DNA from: JBEVJC01 sp040510375
Lineage (GTDB): Bacteria > Bacteroidota > Bacteroidia > Chitinophagales > Chitinophagaceae
DNA: 64,000 bases
Direction of reading: 5' to 3'
Assembly: GCA_040510375.1 (NCBI GenBank)
Contig: JBEVJC010000022.1
Coordinates: 186,001-250,000, forward strand
Below, one piece after another: positions 8,632 through 17,003 of this stretch; the first letter of the stretch is position 1, and every line of letters starts with the position of its first letter. The translations under genes were made by a program, and so were the position numbers. Under the pieces are notes generated by a model. That model was not told where the DNA came from, made no database searches, and saw nothing but the letters and a program-made list of their open reading frames with translations.

Positions 8632-9780
8632 TCAACCCCGGTTCTTCAGGATCTCCCGCGAGATCACCAGTTTCTGGATCTCACTTGTTCCTTCACCAAT
8701 GGTACAAAGTTTTGAATCGCGGTAGAATTTCTCTACCGGGAAGTCCTTGGTATAACCATAACCACCAAAAATCTGCACGGCATCAGTTGACACCCTCACA
8801 GCCACTTCACTGGCGTAATACTTTGCCATGGCGGCCTCACGGGTCATGGGCAGGTGACGGTTCTTCAGGTCGCAGGCCTGCATGGTCAGCAGGTCGGCGG
8901 CTTCAATCTCTGTAGCCATATCGGCCAGCTTGAAGGAAATTCCCTGGAAACTGGAGATTGGTTTATCAAACTGATAACGTTCCTGTGAATATTGAAGAGC
9001 TGCTTCATAGGCACCCTTTGCAATTCCAAGCGACAGGGACGCTATGGAAATGCGACCTCCGTCGAGTACTTTCATTGCCTGTTTGAATCCCTCACCCACT
9101 TCACCCATCCGGTTACTATCGGGAATGATACAGTTATCAAAGATCATCTCGGCAGTCTCGCTGGCGCGCATTCCAAGTTTGTTTTCTTTTTTACCACCAG
9201 TGAATCCGGGTGTACCCCGTTCAACAATGAAGGCTGTTGAATTATCTTTTGTACGCGGTTCGCCGGTACGGCAGATCAGTACGGCAATATCGCCGCTGAT
9301 ACCATGGGTGATCCAGTTCTTGGTTCCATTGATTACCCATTGGTCACCTTGTTTTACAGCAGTGCATTTCATATTACCCGCGTCGCTGCCGGTATTGGCC
9401 TCGGTTAGGCCCCATGCGCCGAGATATTCGGCAGTAGCGAGTTTTGGAAGATATTTTTGTTTCTGTTCTTCATTCCCAAAGTTCAGGATATGACCGGTGC
9501 ATAGTGAATTATGCGCTGCCAGGCTAAGACCGATTGAACCGCATACTTTGGAGATTTCCTCGATTACTGTTTTGTATTCAAAATAGGTTAGTCCGGCCCC
9601 GCCATACTGTTCAGGCACAAGCACTCCCATCAGGCCAAGCTGGCCCATTTCCTTAAAAATTTCCAGGGGGAAAACCTGGCTTTCATCCCAAAGCATAATA
9701 TTCGGACGGATGCGACTGTTTGCAAAATCCCGGGCGGTCTGTGCCACCTGCTGGGTTAACTCGGAGACTGAAAAGTCCAT
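8632..9780 (-). CDS. Acyl-CoA dehydrogenase
   Basis: FAD enzyme that makes the alpha,beta double bond in acyl-CoA, feeding electrons to ETF, in fatty-acid or branched-chain amino-acid breakdown. The 382 residues have the family layout: N-terminal helical domain, the FAD-site stretch WGLTEANTGSDAGNM with ITHG, and a C-terminal four-helix bundle. The catalytic Glu lies in IGEGTSEIQ near residue 363. Its chain-length class (short or medium, versus isovaleryl) cannot be set by eye. No other beta-oxidation gene is adjacent. Upstream are a TTG-N20-TATATTGC promoter overlapped by an 18-bp palindrome, and a long leader with a 42-nt hairpin, which suggests dedicated control. Confidence 0.95.
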   Translation of the reverse strand: MDFSVSELTQQVAQTARDFANSRIRPNIMLWDESQVFPLEIFKEMGQLGLMGVLVPEQYGGAGLTYFEYKTVIEEISKVCGSIGLSLAAHNSLCTGHILNFGNEEQKQKYLPKLATAEYLGAWGLTEANTGSDAGNMKCTAVKQGDQWVINGTKNWITHGISGDIAVLICRTGEPRTKDNSTAFIVERGTPGFTGGKKENKLGMRASETAEMIFDNCIIPDSNRMGEVGEGFKQAMKVLDGGRISIASLSLGIAKGAYEAALQYSQERYQFDKPISSFQGISFKLADMATEIEAADLLTMQACDLKNRHLPMTREAAMAKYYASEVAVRVSTDAVQIFGGYGYTKDFPVEKFYRDSKLCTIGEGTSEIQKLVISREILKNRG

Positions 9781-9811
9781 ACAAAAACGGGTTAAGGGTC
9801 AGTTTAAACAG

Positions 9812-9853
9812 ATGTGCCATCACGGTGTTTCTGGGGACATCGCGATGGCACAT
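9812..9853. other. 42-nt imperfect palindrome (long hairpin) in the acyl-CoA dehydrogenase leader
   Basis: Arms 9812-9831 and 9834-9853. The outer ten pairs are perfect (ATGTGCCATC / GATGGCACAT), then one A-C mismatch, then nine more pairs when read as plus-strand RNA with G-U wobble. Read as minus-strand RNA (the gene's own leader), three inner pairs become A-C mismatches. It lies between the putative transcription start and the start codon. Confidence 0.7.
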
Positions 9854-9890
9854 TTCAATAGAAGCCTGGCAAGCTATCGTTAAAGGCAAT

Positions 9891-9921
9891 GCAATATAGA
9901 AGAAATTTTGTAAACTAACAA
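9891..9921 (-). promoter_or_regulatory. Putative acyl-CoA dehydrogenase promoter
   Basis: On the minus strand, TTG (9921-9919), 20 bases, then TATATTGC (9898-9891). This gives a leader of roughly 100 bases to the ATG at 9780. The -33 TTG lies in the centre of the palindrome at 9913-9930. Confidence 0.5.
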
Positions 9922-9930
9922 GTGTTAGTT
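9913..9930. promoter_or_regulatory. Perfect 18-bp palindrome, probable repressor operator
   Basis: AACTAACA-AG-TGTTAGTT: two perfect 8-bp arms with a 2-base centre. It covers the -33 box of the acyl-CoA dehydrogenase promoter. Size and symmetry fit a dimeric TetR-type regulator, a class that often controls fatty-acid genes. No regulator gene is next to it. Confidence 0.6.
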
Positions 9931-9965
9931 GGCGTTTTTTTGATCGCCCTCCGGCCAACATGATT

Positions 9966-10676
9966 TCAGGTAACCAATTGATACACCCATGCGCCGAGCA
10001 GCGCACCCAGCACCGATCCCAGCAATGGCACAGGGGCATATGCCCAGTCGCTGTTACCCTTTCCTTTTATCGGAAGAAAATAATGGGCAAGCCTTGGTCC
10101 GAAATCCCTTGCCGGATTGACGGCGTAACCCGTGGGACCGCCCAATCCCAATCCGATCCCGAGCACCAGTAAGGCAACAGGTAATGCATGAAGGGTACCC
10201 ATGGCGGCAGTGGGTTTGGACATGGCCATGGCACCAAAGACAAGTACAAACGTTGCGATGACCTCGGTCATACCATTATAAAAAAAATTTCTTATTGCCG
10301 GAGTGGTACTGAATGCAGCAAACTTCAAACCCGGATCAGGGGTTGCATCAAAATGTTGTTTATACGATAACCAGACGATGGCGGCACCGATAAACGCACC
10401 CAGCATCTGCGCAGCGATATAGGTAAGCAACAGCGATTTGTCAAAATCACCAAAGCATGCCAGCGCAATAGACACTGCGGGATTGATATGGCCGCTGCCT
10501 CCAAGTGATGTTGATGCATACACCCCGAGGAAGACTGCCATTGCCCAGCCAAATGTTATAACGATCCAGCCGCTGTTATGACCTTTTGATTTTTGCAATA
10601 CTACATTTGCAACTACCCCATTGCCAAGGATGATAAGTAGTGCCGTTCCGATCAGTTCGCCTGTGAAAGGGCTCAT
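9966..10676 (-). CDS. glpF: Glycerol uptake facilitator (aquaglyceroporin, MIP family)
   Basis: Inner-membrane channel letting glycerol in by diffusion. The 236 residues have six TM helices and two half-helices with the pore motifs NPA at 65-67 and NPARD at 187-191. The Asp after the second NPAR is typical of glycerol channels rather than strict water channels. It follows glpK with a 30-base gap, so uptake and phosphorylation are made together. The ATG at 10676 is clear. Confidence 0.95.
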   Translation of the reverse strand: MSPFTGELIGTALLIILGNGVVANVVLQKSKGHNSGWIVITFGWAMAVFLGVYASTSLGGSGHINPAVSIALACFGDFDKSLLLTYIAAQMLGAFIGAAIVWLSYKQHFDATPDPGLKFAAFSTTPAIRNFFYNGMTEVIATFVLVFGAMAMSKPTAAMGTLHALPVALLVLGIGLGLGGPTGYAVNPARDFGPRLAHYFLPIKGKGNSDWAYAPVPLLGSVLGALLGAWVYQLVT

Positions 10677-10706
10677 AGTAAAAGTTTGGTTTTCAGATCC
10701 GGTTCA

Positions 10707-12197
10707 TTAATCTTCTGCCCAGGCAATCGCTGCCCGCACAGCTTTTTTCCAGCCTTTCTGCATTTCCTGTTTTTGTTCTTCTCCCATTGAGGGTTCAAAA
10801 ACTTTATCGACCTGCCAGTATTGTTTCAGTTCATCAATATTTTTCCAGAAGCCAACAGCCAGCCCGGCAAGATAGGCTGCACCAAGTGCCGTGGTTTCGG
10901 TTACTACAGGCCGTACAACCCTGGCATTGATCATATCACACTGGAACTGCATCAGGTGATCATTCACGGTGGCACCTCCATCAACCCGCATTTCACTGAT
11001 GGGCATTTCTGCATCTGCTTCCATTGCCTTCATCAGGTCCATGCTCTGGAAAGCGATACTTTCAATAGCGGCCCTTGCAAGGTGATGGTCCTCCGAACCA
11101 CGGGTGAGTCCAACGATAATCCCACGCGCATGCGGATTCCAGTAAGGTGCACCCAGTCCCGTAAATGCAGGCACCATATAAACCCCGCCATTATCAGCCA
11201 CCCGTTTGCAAAGACGTTCCACATCTGCTGAGCGCTGGATGATTTTCAGTCCGTCGCGCAGCCACTGCACCACCGCACCACCGATGAACACACTTCCTTC
11301 AAGGGCATAACTGACTTCGCCATTGATTTTCCACGCGATGGTGGTGAGCAGGTTATTATTGGAGCGGACCGGCTTGTCACCAGTATTCATCAGCATAAAA
11401 CAACCGGTGCCATAAGTATTCTTTACCATACCGGGTGAAGTGCAGATTTGCCCGAACAGGGCAGATTGCTGGTCGCCCGCAATCCCCGCAACCGGAATAG
11501 AAACCGCGCCAAACATTTCTGTATGGCCGTATACTTCTGAACTGGACCGGACTTCCGGTAAAATCTGACGCGGTATATCAAGAAGGGAAAGTAATTCATC
11601 ATCCCATGACATTGAATGTATATTGTACAACATGGTGCGTGATGCATTGCTTACATCTGTAACAAACACTTTCCCTTTTGTAAGTTTCCATAATAACCAG
11701 GTATCAATTGTACCAAAACATAACTCCCCGTTTAATGCCCGCTCACGCACACCCTTTACATGATCGAGGATCCACCTGATTTTTGTTCCGCTGAAATAGG
11801 CATCCGTAACCAGACCGGTTTTTTCACGGATTTTACTTTCGTGACCGCCTGCTTTTAATTCATCGCAGTAAGACGCGGTACGCCGGTCCTGCCATACAAT
11901 TGCATTGTGAATGGGCTGACCTGTATAACGGTCCCACAATACCGTAGTCTCCCGCTGGTTGGTAATTCCAATAGCTGCTATATCAGCGGCATCCAGTCCG
12001 GCTTTGACAATGGCTTCAGAAGCCACACCAATCTGGGTCGACCAGATCTCATTGGCATCATGCTCCACCCAACCTTTATCAGGAAAAATCTGTGTGAATT
12101 CTTTCTGGGCAACCGAACAGATATTACCCTGCTTGTCAAAAATAATTGCTCTTGAACTGGTAGTACCCTGGTCGAGGGATAATATATAATCTGGCAT
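10707..12197 (-). CDS. glpK: Glycerol kinase
   Basis: Phosphorylates glycerol with ATP to sn-glycerol 3-phosphate, trapping it in the cell. The 496-residue protein is full length for the family. It begins MPDYILSLDQGTTSSRAIIFD and carries the substrate-site motifs NQRETTVLWDR and IVWQDRR, with the ATP-site GTIDTWLLWKLT, GDQQSALFGQ and MRVDGGATVNDHLMQFQ. A longer frame runs upstream to 12305, but the ATG at 12197 is the family start. It lies between glpD and glpF with its own candidate promoter in the 144-base gap. Confidence 0.97.
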   Translation of the reverse strand: MPDYILSLDQGTTSSRAIIFDKQGNICSVAQKEFTQIFPDKGWVEHDANEIWSTQIGVASEAIVKAGLDAADIAAIGITNQRETTVLWDRYTGQPIHNAIVWQDRRTASYCDELKAGGHESKIREKTGLVTDAYFSGTKIRWILDHVKGVRERALNGELCFGTIDTWLLWKLTKGKVFVTDVSNASRTMLYNIHSMSWDDELLSLLDIPRQILPEVRSSSEVYGHTEMFGAVSIPVAGIAGDQQSALFGQICTSPGMVKNTYGTGCFMLMNTGDKPVRSNNNLLTTIAWKINGEVSYALEGSVFIGGAVVQWLRDGLKIIQRSADVERLCKRVADNGGVYMVPAFTGLGAPYWNPHARGIIVGLTRGSEDHHLARAAIESIAFQSMDLMKAMEADAEMPISEMRVDGGATVNDHLMQFQCDMINARVVRPVVTETTALGAAYLAGLAVGFWKNIDELKQYWQVDKVFEPSMGEEQKQEMQKGWKKAVRAAIAWAED

Positions 12198-12207
12198 GTC
12201 AATCGGT

Positions 12208-12234
12208 ACCGGTTTGGACCGGTTACCAAATATA
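12208..12234 (-). promoter_or_regulatory. Putative glpKF promoter with paired ACCGGT sites
   Basis: On the minus strand TATATTTG (12234-12227) matches TAnnTTTG. Just downstream, near the expected transcription start, two ACCGGT hexamers (12208-12213 and 12218-12223) are set 10 bp apart inside a near-palindrome running from about 12206 to 12228. This looks like an operator. No clear -33 TTG is seen. Confidence 0.35.
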
Positions 12235-12341
12235 GATAATCGAAGCAGAATCACATAGCGCATTAAACATCCTGCGCGGGAGATAATTTGTAGTCGCAAT
12301 AACAAAGGCGGGTAAGGAAAATCTTGACACTATCATTCACA

Positions 12342-14024
12342 TTAAACAACCGGTCGCGGCAGATAAAAGCCACACAATTTTCGGAACTCCTCCACCTCAT
12401 TGTTTATCCATAACTGGTCTTTATCCAGCAGGACGGATAAAACCGTAGCTACCGGTAAGGCCAGCAAACCCGCTTCCCTGACATCAAGGAACAATACCCT
12501 TGTGCGTCTGGCAAGTATATCTTCCACGGTGCGCGCCATTTCAAAACGGACCGACCACCGGATGGTTTCTTCATGTATCCCGAAACGTATACTGATCCAG
12601 TCTTTTCCTGAATTCCTGATCATTGTCTCTATGTTTTCCCTGTCGCTGCCGTACCAGTATAACGGATCGTCATCGTAACTTTTATTTTGCGACCGGGATT
12701 CCCCCAGGGTACCGGAAATTCCTTTACTGAAGTTGTGATCATTTTTTTCAACCACAGTTCCATTATTTCCATGAATGGAAAGTCGCGATGTAACAGATTT
12801 CGTTTTCTTCCAACCCTTCGTTTGTTCAATGCGGTTGATCATATCCTCTCCCATCTTACGGTAGGTTGTCCATTTCCCTCCCAGCATTGTATAAATACCG
12901 GAGGCACCCAACAGGATTTTATGACTCCTTGAAATCTCTTTTGTTTTCTCTTTTTTTCCCGTGGGTGCCGCAAGCGGACGAAGACCCGCAAACACACTGA
13001 GCACGTCTTCGCGAGCGGGTTTTTTTTCCAGGTATTGTGCAGCGGTATCAAGGATGAAACTGATTTCCTGTTCCAGGGCAACCGGTTCAACCGAATAATT
13101 TTGTACCGGTGTATCGGTGGTTCCCAGCACCAGTTTATCATGCCAGGGCACAACAAACAATACCCGCCCGTCACTCGTCTCCGGAATCATCAGTGCTTCT
13201 GATGATGGCATAAATTTTTTATCCAGCACCAGGTGCACTCCCTGGCTTACCCGCACCGTATCAATATGTGTATCATTTGCCATCCGCAGGATCCCATCTA
13301 CAAATACACCCGTTGCATTGATGATCAGCGGCGATTTAAAATATAAAGAACTCCCCGTTTCACTATCCCTGACCATCACTCCATTTATTTCCCCCGAATC
13401 ATTACGGTTAATGCCGGTGACTTCCATATAATTTATAGCGTCTCCTCCCAATTCCCAGATAGTCTGGGCCAGATTGATGGCCAGTCTCGCATCATCAAAC
13501 TGCCCGTCATGATATTTAACTGCGCCCTTCAATCCGGCTGAACGGATGCCGGGAAGAAGCCGGAGAGTTTCCCCGCGACTCACAAACTCCGATGCTCCGA
13601 GGCTGAGACCACCAGCAATCCAGTCGTACAGTTTCAATCCAATGGTGTATTTCAAACGTTCCCATCCTGTAAAAACAGGCACAAGAAATACCTGGTTCCT
13701 GACCAGGTGTGCGGCGTTGCGGTGCAGGATACCACGTTCGATACTTGCCTCACGTACCAGTCCGATATTCCCCTGGGCCAGGTAGCGGACCCCGCCATGA
13801 ACCAGTTTGGTACTTCGGCTCGATGTGCCTTTTGCAAAATCGAAACGTTCCAGCAGCAAAACCGAATATCCCCTGGAAACCGCCTCCAGCGCTATACCCA
13901 GCCCGGATGCACCACCACCGATTACGATCAAATCCCAGTTCCTGCCTGGTTCGCAGAGTTGCGCCAGGTATGCGGAACGGTCACCCGTAACCCTTTTTTG
14001 TTCATGGCCATGGTGTTGGTTCAA
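12342..14024 (-). CDS. glpD: FAD-dependent glycerol-3-phosphate dehydrogenase
   Basis: Oxidises glycerol 3-phosphate to dihydroxyacetone phosphate at the membrane, passing electrons to quinone. The 560 residues start with an FAD-binding Rossmann motif (VIGGGASGLGIALEAVSRG, about 35-53), then KGTSSRSTKLVHGGVRYL, a GlpD signature. LVLGTTDTPV and the C-terminal DAO_C domain follow. The only usable start before the FAD motif is a TTG at 14024. It lies 15 bases after an MBL-hydrolase gene and 144 bases before glpK, in a glycerol module on one strand. Confidence 0.95.
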   Translation of the reverse strand: MNQHHGHEQKRVTGDRSAYLAQLCEPGRNWDLIVIGGGASGLGIALEAVSRGYSVLLLERFDFAKGTSSRSTKLVHGGVRYLAQGNIGLVREASIERGILHRNAAHLVRNQVFLVPVFTGWERLKYTIGLKLYDWIAGGLSLGASEFVSRGETLRLLPGIRSAGLKGAVKYHDGQFDDARLAINLAQTIWELGGDAINYMEVTGINRNDSGEINGVMVRDSETGSSLYFKSPLIINATGVFVDGILRMANDTHIDTVRVSQGVHLVLDKKFMPSSEALMIPETSDGRVLFVVPWHDKLVLGTTDTPVQNYSVEPVALEQEISFILDTAAQYLEKKPAREDVLSVFAGLRPLAAPTGKKEKTKEISRSHKILLGASGIYTMLGGKWTTYRKMGEDMINRIEQTKGWKKTKSVTSRLSIHGNNGTVVEKNDHNFSKGISGTLGESRSQNKSYDDDPLYWYGSDRENIETMIRNSGKDWISIRFGIHEETIRWSVRFEMARTVEDILARRTRVLFLDVREAGLLALPVATVLSVLLDKDQLWINNEVEEFRKLCGFYLPRPVV

Positions 14025-14039
14025 CGGTAAATAATTTTA

Positions 14040-14816
14040 TTAAAGGGATAAGGTAAGTCCGTCGTATGCCAGGTGCATACCCTCCGGAAGTGAAGCTTCC
14101 ACTTCAGCATGCAACCCCAGCTGATGGGAGATATGGGTGAAATAAGCAACCGGTATTTCAAGTTCGCGAACCAGTTCGATCGCTTCATCGAGCGTGAAGT
14201 GTGAAATATGTTTTTCCCTCCGGAGTGCATTCACCACCAGCACTTCACTGCCGCGGATTTTATCTTTCTGGGGTTCATCTATCCGGTTGGCATCGGTGAT
14301 ATAGGTGAGCTTTCCAAAACGGAAGCCGGTCACCGGCAATTTCAGGTGCCAGACCTGTATGGGTATTACCGGAATATCACCAACCTGGAATGGTTCGGGA
14401 CTGATAGTGTGCAATTCAAGTTCCGGTATACCCGGATATTTTTTATCGGAGAACGCATAATAAAAATCCCTCCTGATTGCCTCCTCCGTCATCGGATCGG
14501 CATAAATATCCATGGGCCTGTTCGACCAGAAATTAAATGCACGGATATCATCCAGTCCCGCGAGGTGATCCTTATGGTGATGTGTAAATAATACCGCGTC
14601 CAGTTTGTCTACTTTTTCCCGGAGCATCTGCTGACGGAAATCGGGACCGGTGTCCACCACCAGTGTGGTGGCTGCACTCCTGACCAGGATACTGGAGCGG
14701 AGGCGGTTGTCTTTCTTGTCTGTGGAAGTGCAGACTTCACAATGACAGCCGATCATCGGAACACCACTGCTGGTGCCGGTTCCAAGAAAACTGATATGAA
14801 GCGGCGGATAAGACAA
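14040..14816 (-). CDS. PhnP-like metallo-beta-lactamase-fold hydrolase
   Basis: Predicted cytosolic metal-dependent phosphodiesterase. The 258 residues begin ISFLGTGTSSGVPMIGCHC, the start of the PhnP/RNase Z-like branch, with a Cys pair (CHCEVC) that can bind structural zinc. The active-site motif THHHKDHLAGLDD and a late His (FTHISHQLG) follow. The only start compatible with the fold is a TTG at 14816. The substrate is unknown. It is placed just upstream of glpD (15 bases) and may be co-transcribed with it. Confidence 0.88.
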   Translation of the reverse strand: MSYPPLHISFLGTGTSSGVPMIGCHCEVCTSTDKKDNRLRSSILVRSAATTLVVDTGPDFRQQMLREKVDKLDAVLFTHHHKDHLAGLDDIRAFNFWSNRPMDIYADPMTEEAIRRDFYYAFSDKKYPGIPELELHTISPEPFQVGDIPVIPIQVWHLKLPVTGFRFGKLTYITDANRIDEPQKDKIRGSEVLVVNALRREKHISHFTLDEAIELVRELEIPVAYFTHISHQLGLHAEVEASLPEGMHLAYDGLTLSL

Positions 14817-14850
14817 AGATGGAATTTTGAGGAAAAGGGAAAAGGATGGA

Positions 14851-15138
14851 TCAGTTTTCCTCCTTTACTGGCAGGTTCTCCGTCCTGGAAATGATTTCCA
14901 GGTAAAGTTTTTTGGATTCATCTGTCAGCAACTCGGTATTAATCTCCAGTTGGGGAATCAGGTCGACCAGGGTATTGATCCTGCCTTCAATCTGCAGGAA
15001 TTTATTCAGTACCACCACCTTCCTTTCTTCCAGGATACAGTAACCACTCTGGAATGAACCCCGTTCGTAGCGGAGCACATAACCCGACTGTTCCGGAATA
15101 TTCTCTAATTTATCAAGTGTGTTCTGTGTGTATTTCAT
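14851..15138 (-). CDS. Conserved hypothetical protein, 95 residues
   Basis: I do not recognise a domain. It is a small, acidic, soluble protein without signal peptide or TM segment. A beta-rich N-terminal half (SGYVLRYERGSFQSGYCILEERKVVVLN) is followed by helices rich in Leu and Glu. Clean codon usage and position, 34 bases before the MBL hydrolase gene on the same strand, support a real gene. It could be a first gene of the transcript that runs into glpD. It is plausibly conserved in related bacteria, but this cannot be verified here. Confidence 0.75.
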   Translation of the reverse strand: MKYTQNTLDKLENIPEQSGYVLRYERGSFQSGYCILEERKVVVLNKFLQIEGRINTLVDLIPQLEINTELLTDESKKLYLEIISRTENLPVKEEN

Positions 15139-15263
15139 GTGCTGTTCTTTCTATAAATCCATCCGGACCAACGTTTGGGGCCGTTCCGGTTAATAGCCAA
15201 AATTAATCCGAAGGTTTTTAGCAACACGGCTGAATTATCCACAGAAAAATGCGATTTACACAC

Positions 15264-16820
15264 TTATTTGCTTTGCATCCGGATCACCGGCACGATCATT
15301 TCCTCCAGGCTGATGCCACCGTGCTGGAACGTATTGCGGTAATAATTTACATAATGGTTGTAATTATTTGGATAACACAGGAAAGAATCCTCCTTTGCAA
15401 AAATATAGGAAGAATTTACTGTAGGTACGGGCAGGCCAGCCAGCTTCGGATCGCGGAAGGCCAGTACATCCCTGGGCTCGTAATTCAGGTTGCGGCCATG
15501 TTTGTAACGGAGGTTGGCCGTGGTTTGTTTATCGCCCACCACCTTGCAGGGATTTTTTACCCTTACACTTCCATGATCAGTGCCAAGGACCAGCCGCACA
15601 TTTTTCTCCGCAATTTTTTTCAGTGCATGATTCAGTGGTGAATGTTCAAACCAGCTGGATGTAATACTCCGGTAACTCATTTCATCACCGGCAAGTTCTT
15701 TCAGCACTTCCATCTCCGTTCGTGCATGGCTCAGCATATCCACGAAATTGTAGACAATCACATTGAGATCGTTTGTCAGCAGGTTATGCATATTGTTGAC
15801 AAGGTCCAGGCCCGCCTGGTTATGTACCACCTTGGTATACGAAACCTTCAGGTCGCCCTTCCCCAATTTTTTTAACTGGGCACGGAAAAACTCTTCTTCA
15901 AAAAGGTTTTTTCCCCCATCCTCGTCATCATTTTTCCACTGACTGGGAAAATTCTTTTCAATATCAATCGGCAGCATCCCTGCAAAAATGGCGTTACGCG
16001 CATATTGTGTAGCCGTAGGCAGGATACTGTAAAAACTATCTTCTTCCAGGATCCGGAAACTTTCAGCAAATATGGGCTGGATGGCCTTCCATTGGTCGAA
16101 ACGCAGGTTATCGATCAGGATGAAAAACAACGGCGTGCCCTTTTCAAGCTGGGGCAGCACTTTTCGTTTTAATAAAGTATGACTCATAACCGGACCGGTA
16201 ACATTTTTAGGATCTACCCATCCGGAATAATTCCTTGATACAAATTTAAAAAATTCGGTATTGGCCTCCCCCTTCTGGCTCTGGAGCACTTCCTGCATTT
16301 CCGGACTATCACTCTTTTCCATTTCCAGTTCCCAGTACACCAGTTTTTTATAAATATCCATCCACTCATTGTAATCGGGATTACTGTTGAGTGCCATGAA
16401 GAGATTACGGAACTGCTGCTGGTAAGCCGTGGTTGTTTTCTCAGCCACAAGCCTTCGGTTATCAATAATTTTCTTCAGGCTCAGCCAGACCTGGTTGGGG
16501 TTCACCGGTTTGATCAGGTAATCGCTGATCTGCGAGCCGATGGCTTCATCCATCAGGTTTTCGGTTTCGTTTTTTGTGATGAGCACAACAGGGAGCGACT
16601 GGTTGATCTCCTTGATCTTTGCCAGCGTTTCCAGTCCGGTAATTCCCGGCATACTTTCATCTATCAGCACCACATCTACCAGGTTCTCTTTCACATAGTC
16701 GATTGCGTCAAAGCCGTTGGTGAATGTTGTCACTTCATAGCCTTTATTCTCCAGGAACATTTTCTGCGACTGCAGACTTTCTATTTCATCGTCTACCCAA
16801 ATGATCTTTGGTATTGCCAT
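15264..16820 (-). CDS. porX: PorX-type response regulator with PglZ domain
   Basis: Regulator of the type IX secretion system. The 518 residues contain a receiver domain (1-120) with acidic pair DD at 10-11, phospho-acceptor Asp54 (VLIDESMPG) and the conserved Lys in LITKNE. A helical linker follows, then a PglZ/alkaline-phosphatase-like domain (about 210-518) with FILIDNLRFDQW, TQYARNAIF, NFVDMLSHAR and GTDHGSVRV metal-site segments. In Porphyromonas and Flavobacterium, PorX with the kinase PorY controls T9SS genes, and its output domain is an oligonucleotide phosphodiesterase. No porY is nearby. Two T9SS cargo genes lie within 17 kb. Confidence 0.95.
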   Translation of the reverse strand: MAIPKIIWVDDEIESLQSQKMFLENKGYEVTTFTNGFDAIDYVKENLVDVVLIDESMPGITGLETLAKIKEINQSLPVVLITKNETENLMDEAIGSQISDYLIKPVNPNQVWLSLKKIIDNRRLVAEKTTTAYQQQFRNLFMALNSNPDYNEWMDIYKKLVYWELEMEKSDSPEMQEVLQSQKGEANTEFFKFVSRNYSGWVDPKNVTGPVMSHTLLKRKVLPQLEKGTPLFFILIDNLRFDQWKAIQPIFAESFRILEEDSFYSILPTATQYARNAIFAGMLPIDIEKNFPSQWKNDDEDGGKNLFEEEFFRAQLKKLGKGDLKVSYTKVVHNQAGLDLVNNMHNLLTNDLNVIVYNFVDMLSHARTEMEVLKELAGDEMSYRSITSSWFEHSPLNHALKKIAEKNVRLVLGTDHGSVRVKNPCKVVGDKQTTANLRYKHGRNLNYEPRDVLAFRDPKLAGLPVPTVNSSYIFAKEDSFLCYPNNYNHYVNYYRNTFQHGGISLEEMIVPVIRMQSK

Positions 16821-16938
16821 TAGTTTAGTATTTGAACATACATTTTACGGATTCCCCGGAACCGCGGTCAGCAGCTCCGGACGAGCCGGGTATCGTAACC
16901 CGGAACTATCAAAAATAGCTTTTTCAGTCCATCATCAG

Positions 16939-16946
16939 TACTTTTG
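16939..16946 (+). promoter_or_regulatory. Putative -7 box of the HD-domain gene
   Basis: TACTTTTG matches TAnnTTTG, 58 bases before the ATG at 17004. No clear -33 TTG is seen. Confidence 0.3.
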
Positions 16947-17003
16947 CAACCAGTGCGGCATCGGCTTCCGCAAAGGGATCCATGCTTTAACAAAAACACA
17001 ACA

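Noticed and set aside
15235..15243. Perfect DnaA box TTATCCACA between porX and the 95-residue gene
   Set aside because: A single 9-mer is expected about once in two such windows by chance, and no cluster of boxes or AT-rich unwinding region was seen, so an origin is not supported.
16886..16903. Hairpin CCGGGT-ATCGTA-ACCCGG between porX and the HD gene
   Set aside because: Short stem without T-run; position between divergent genes gives no clear role.
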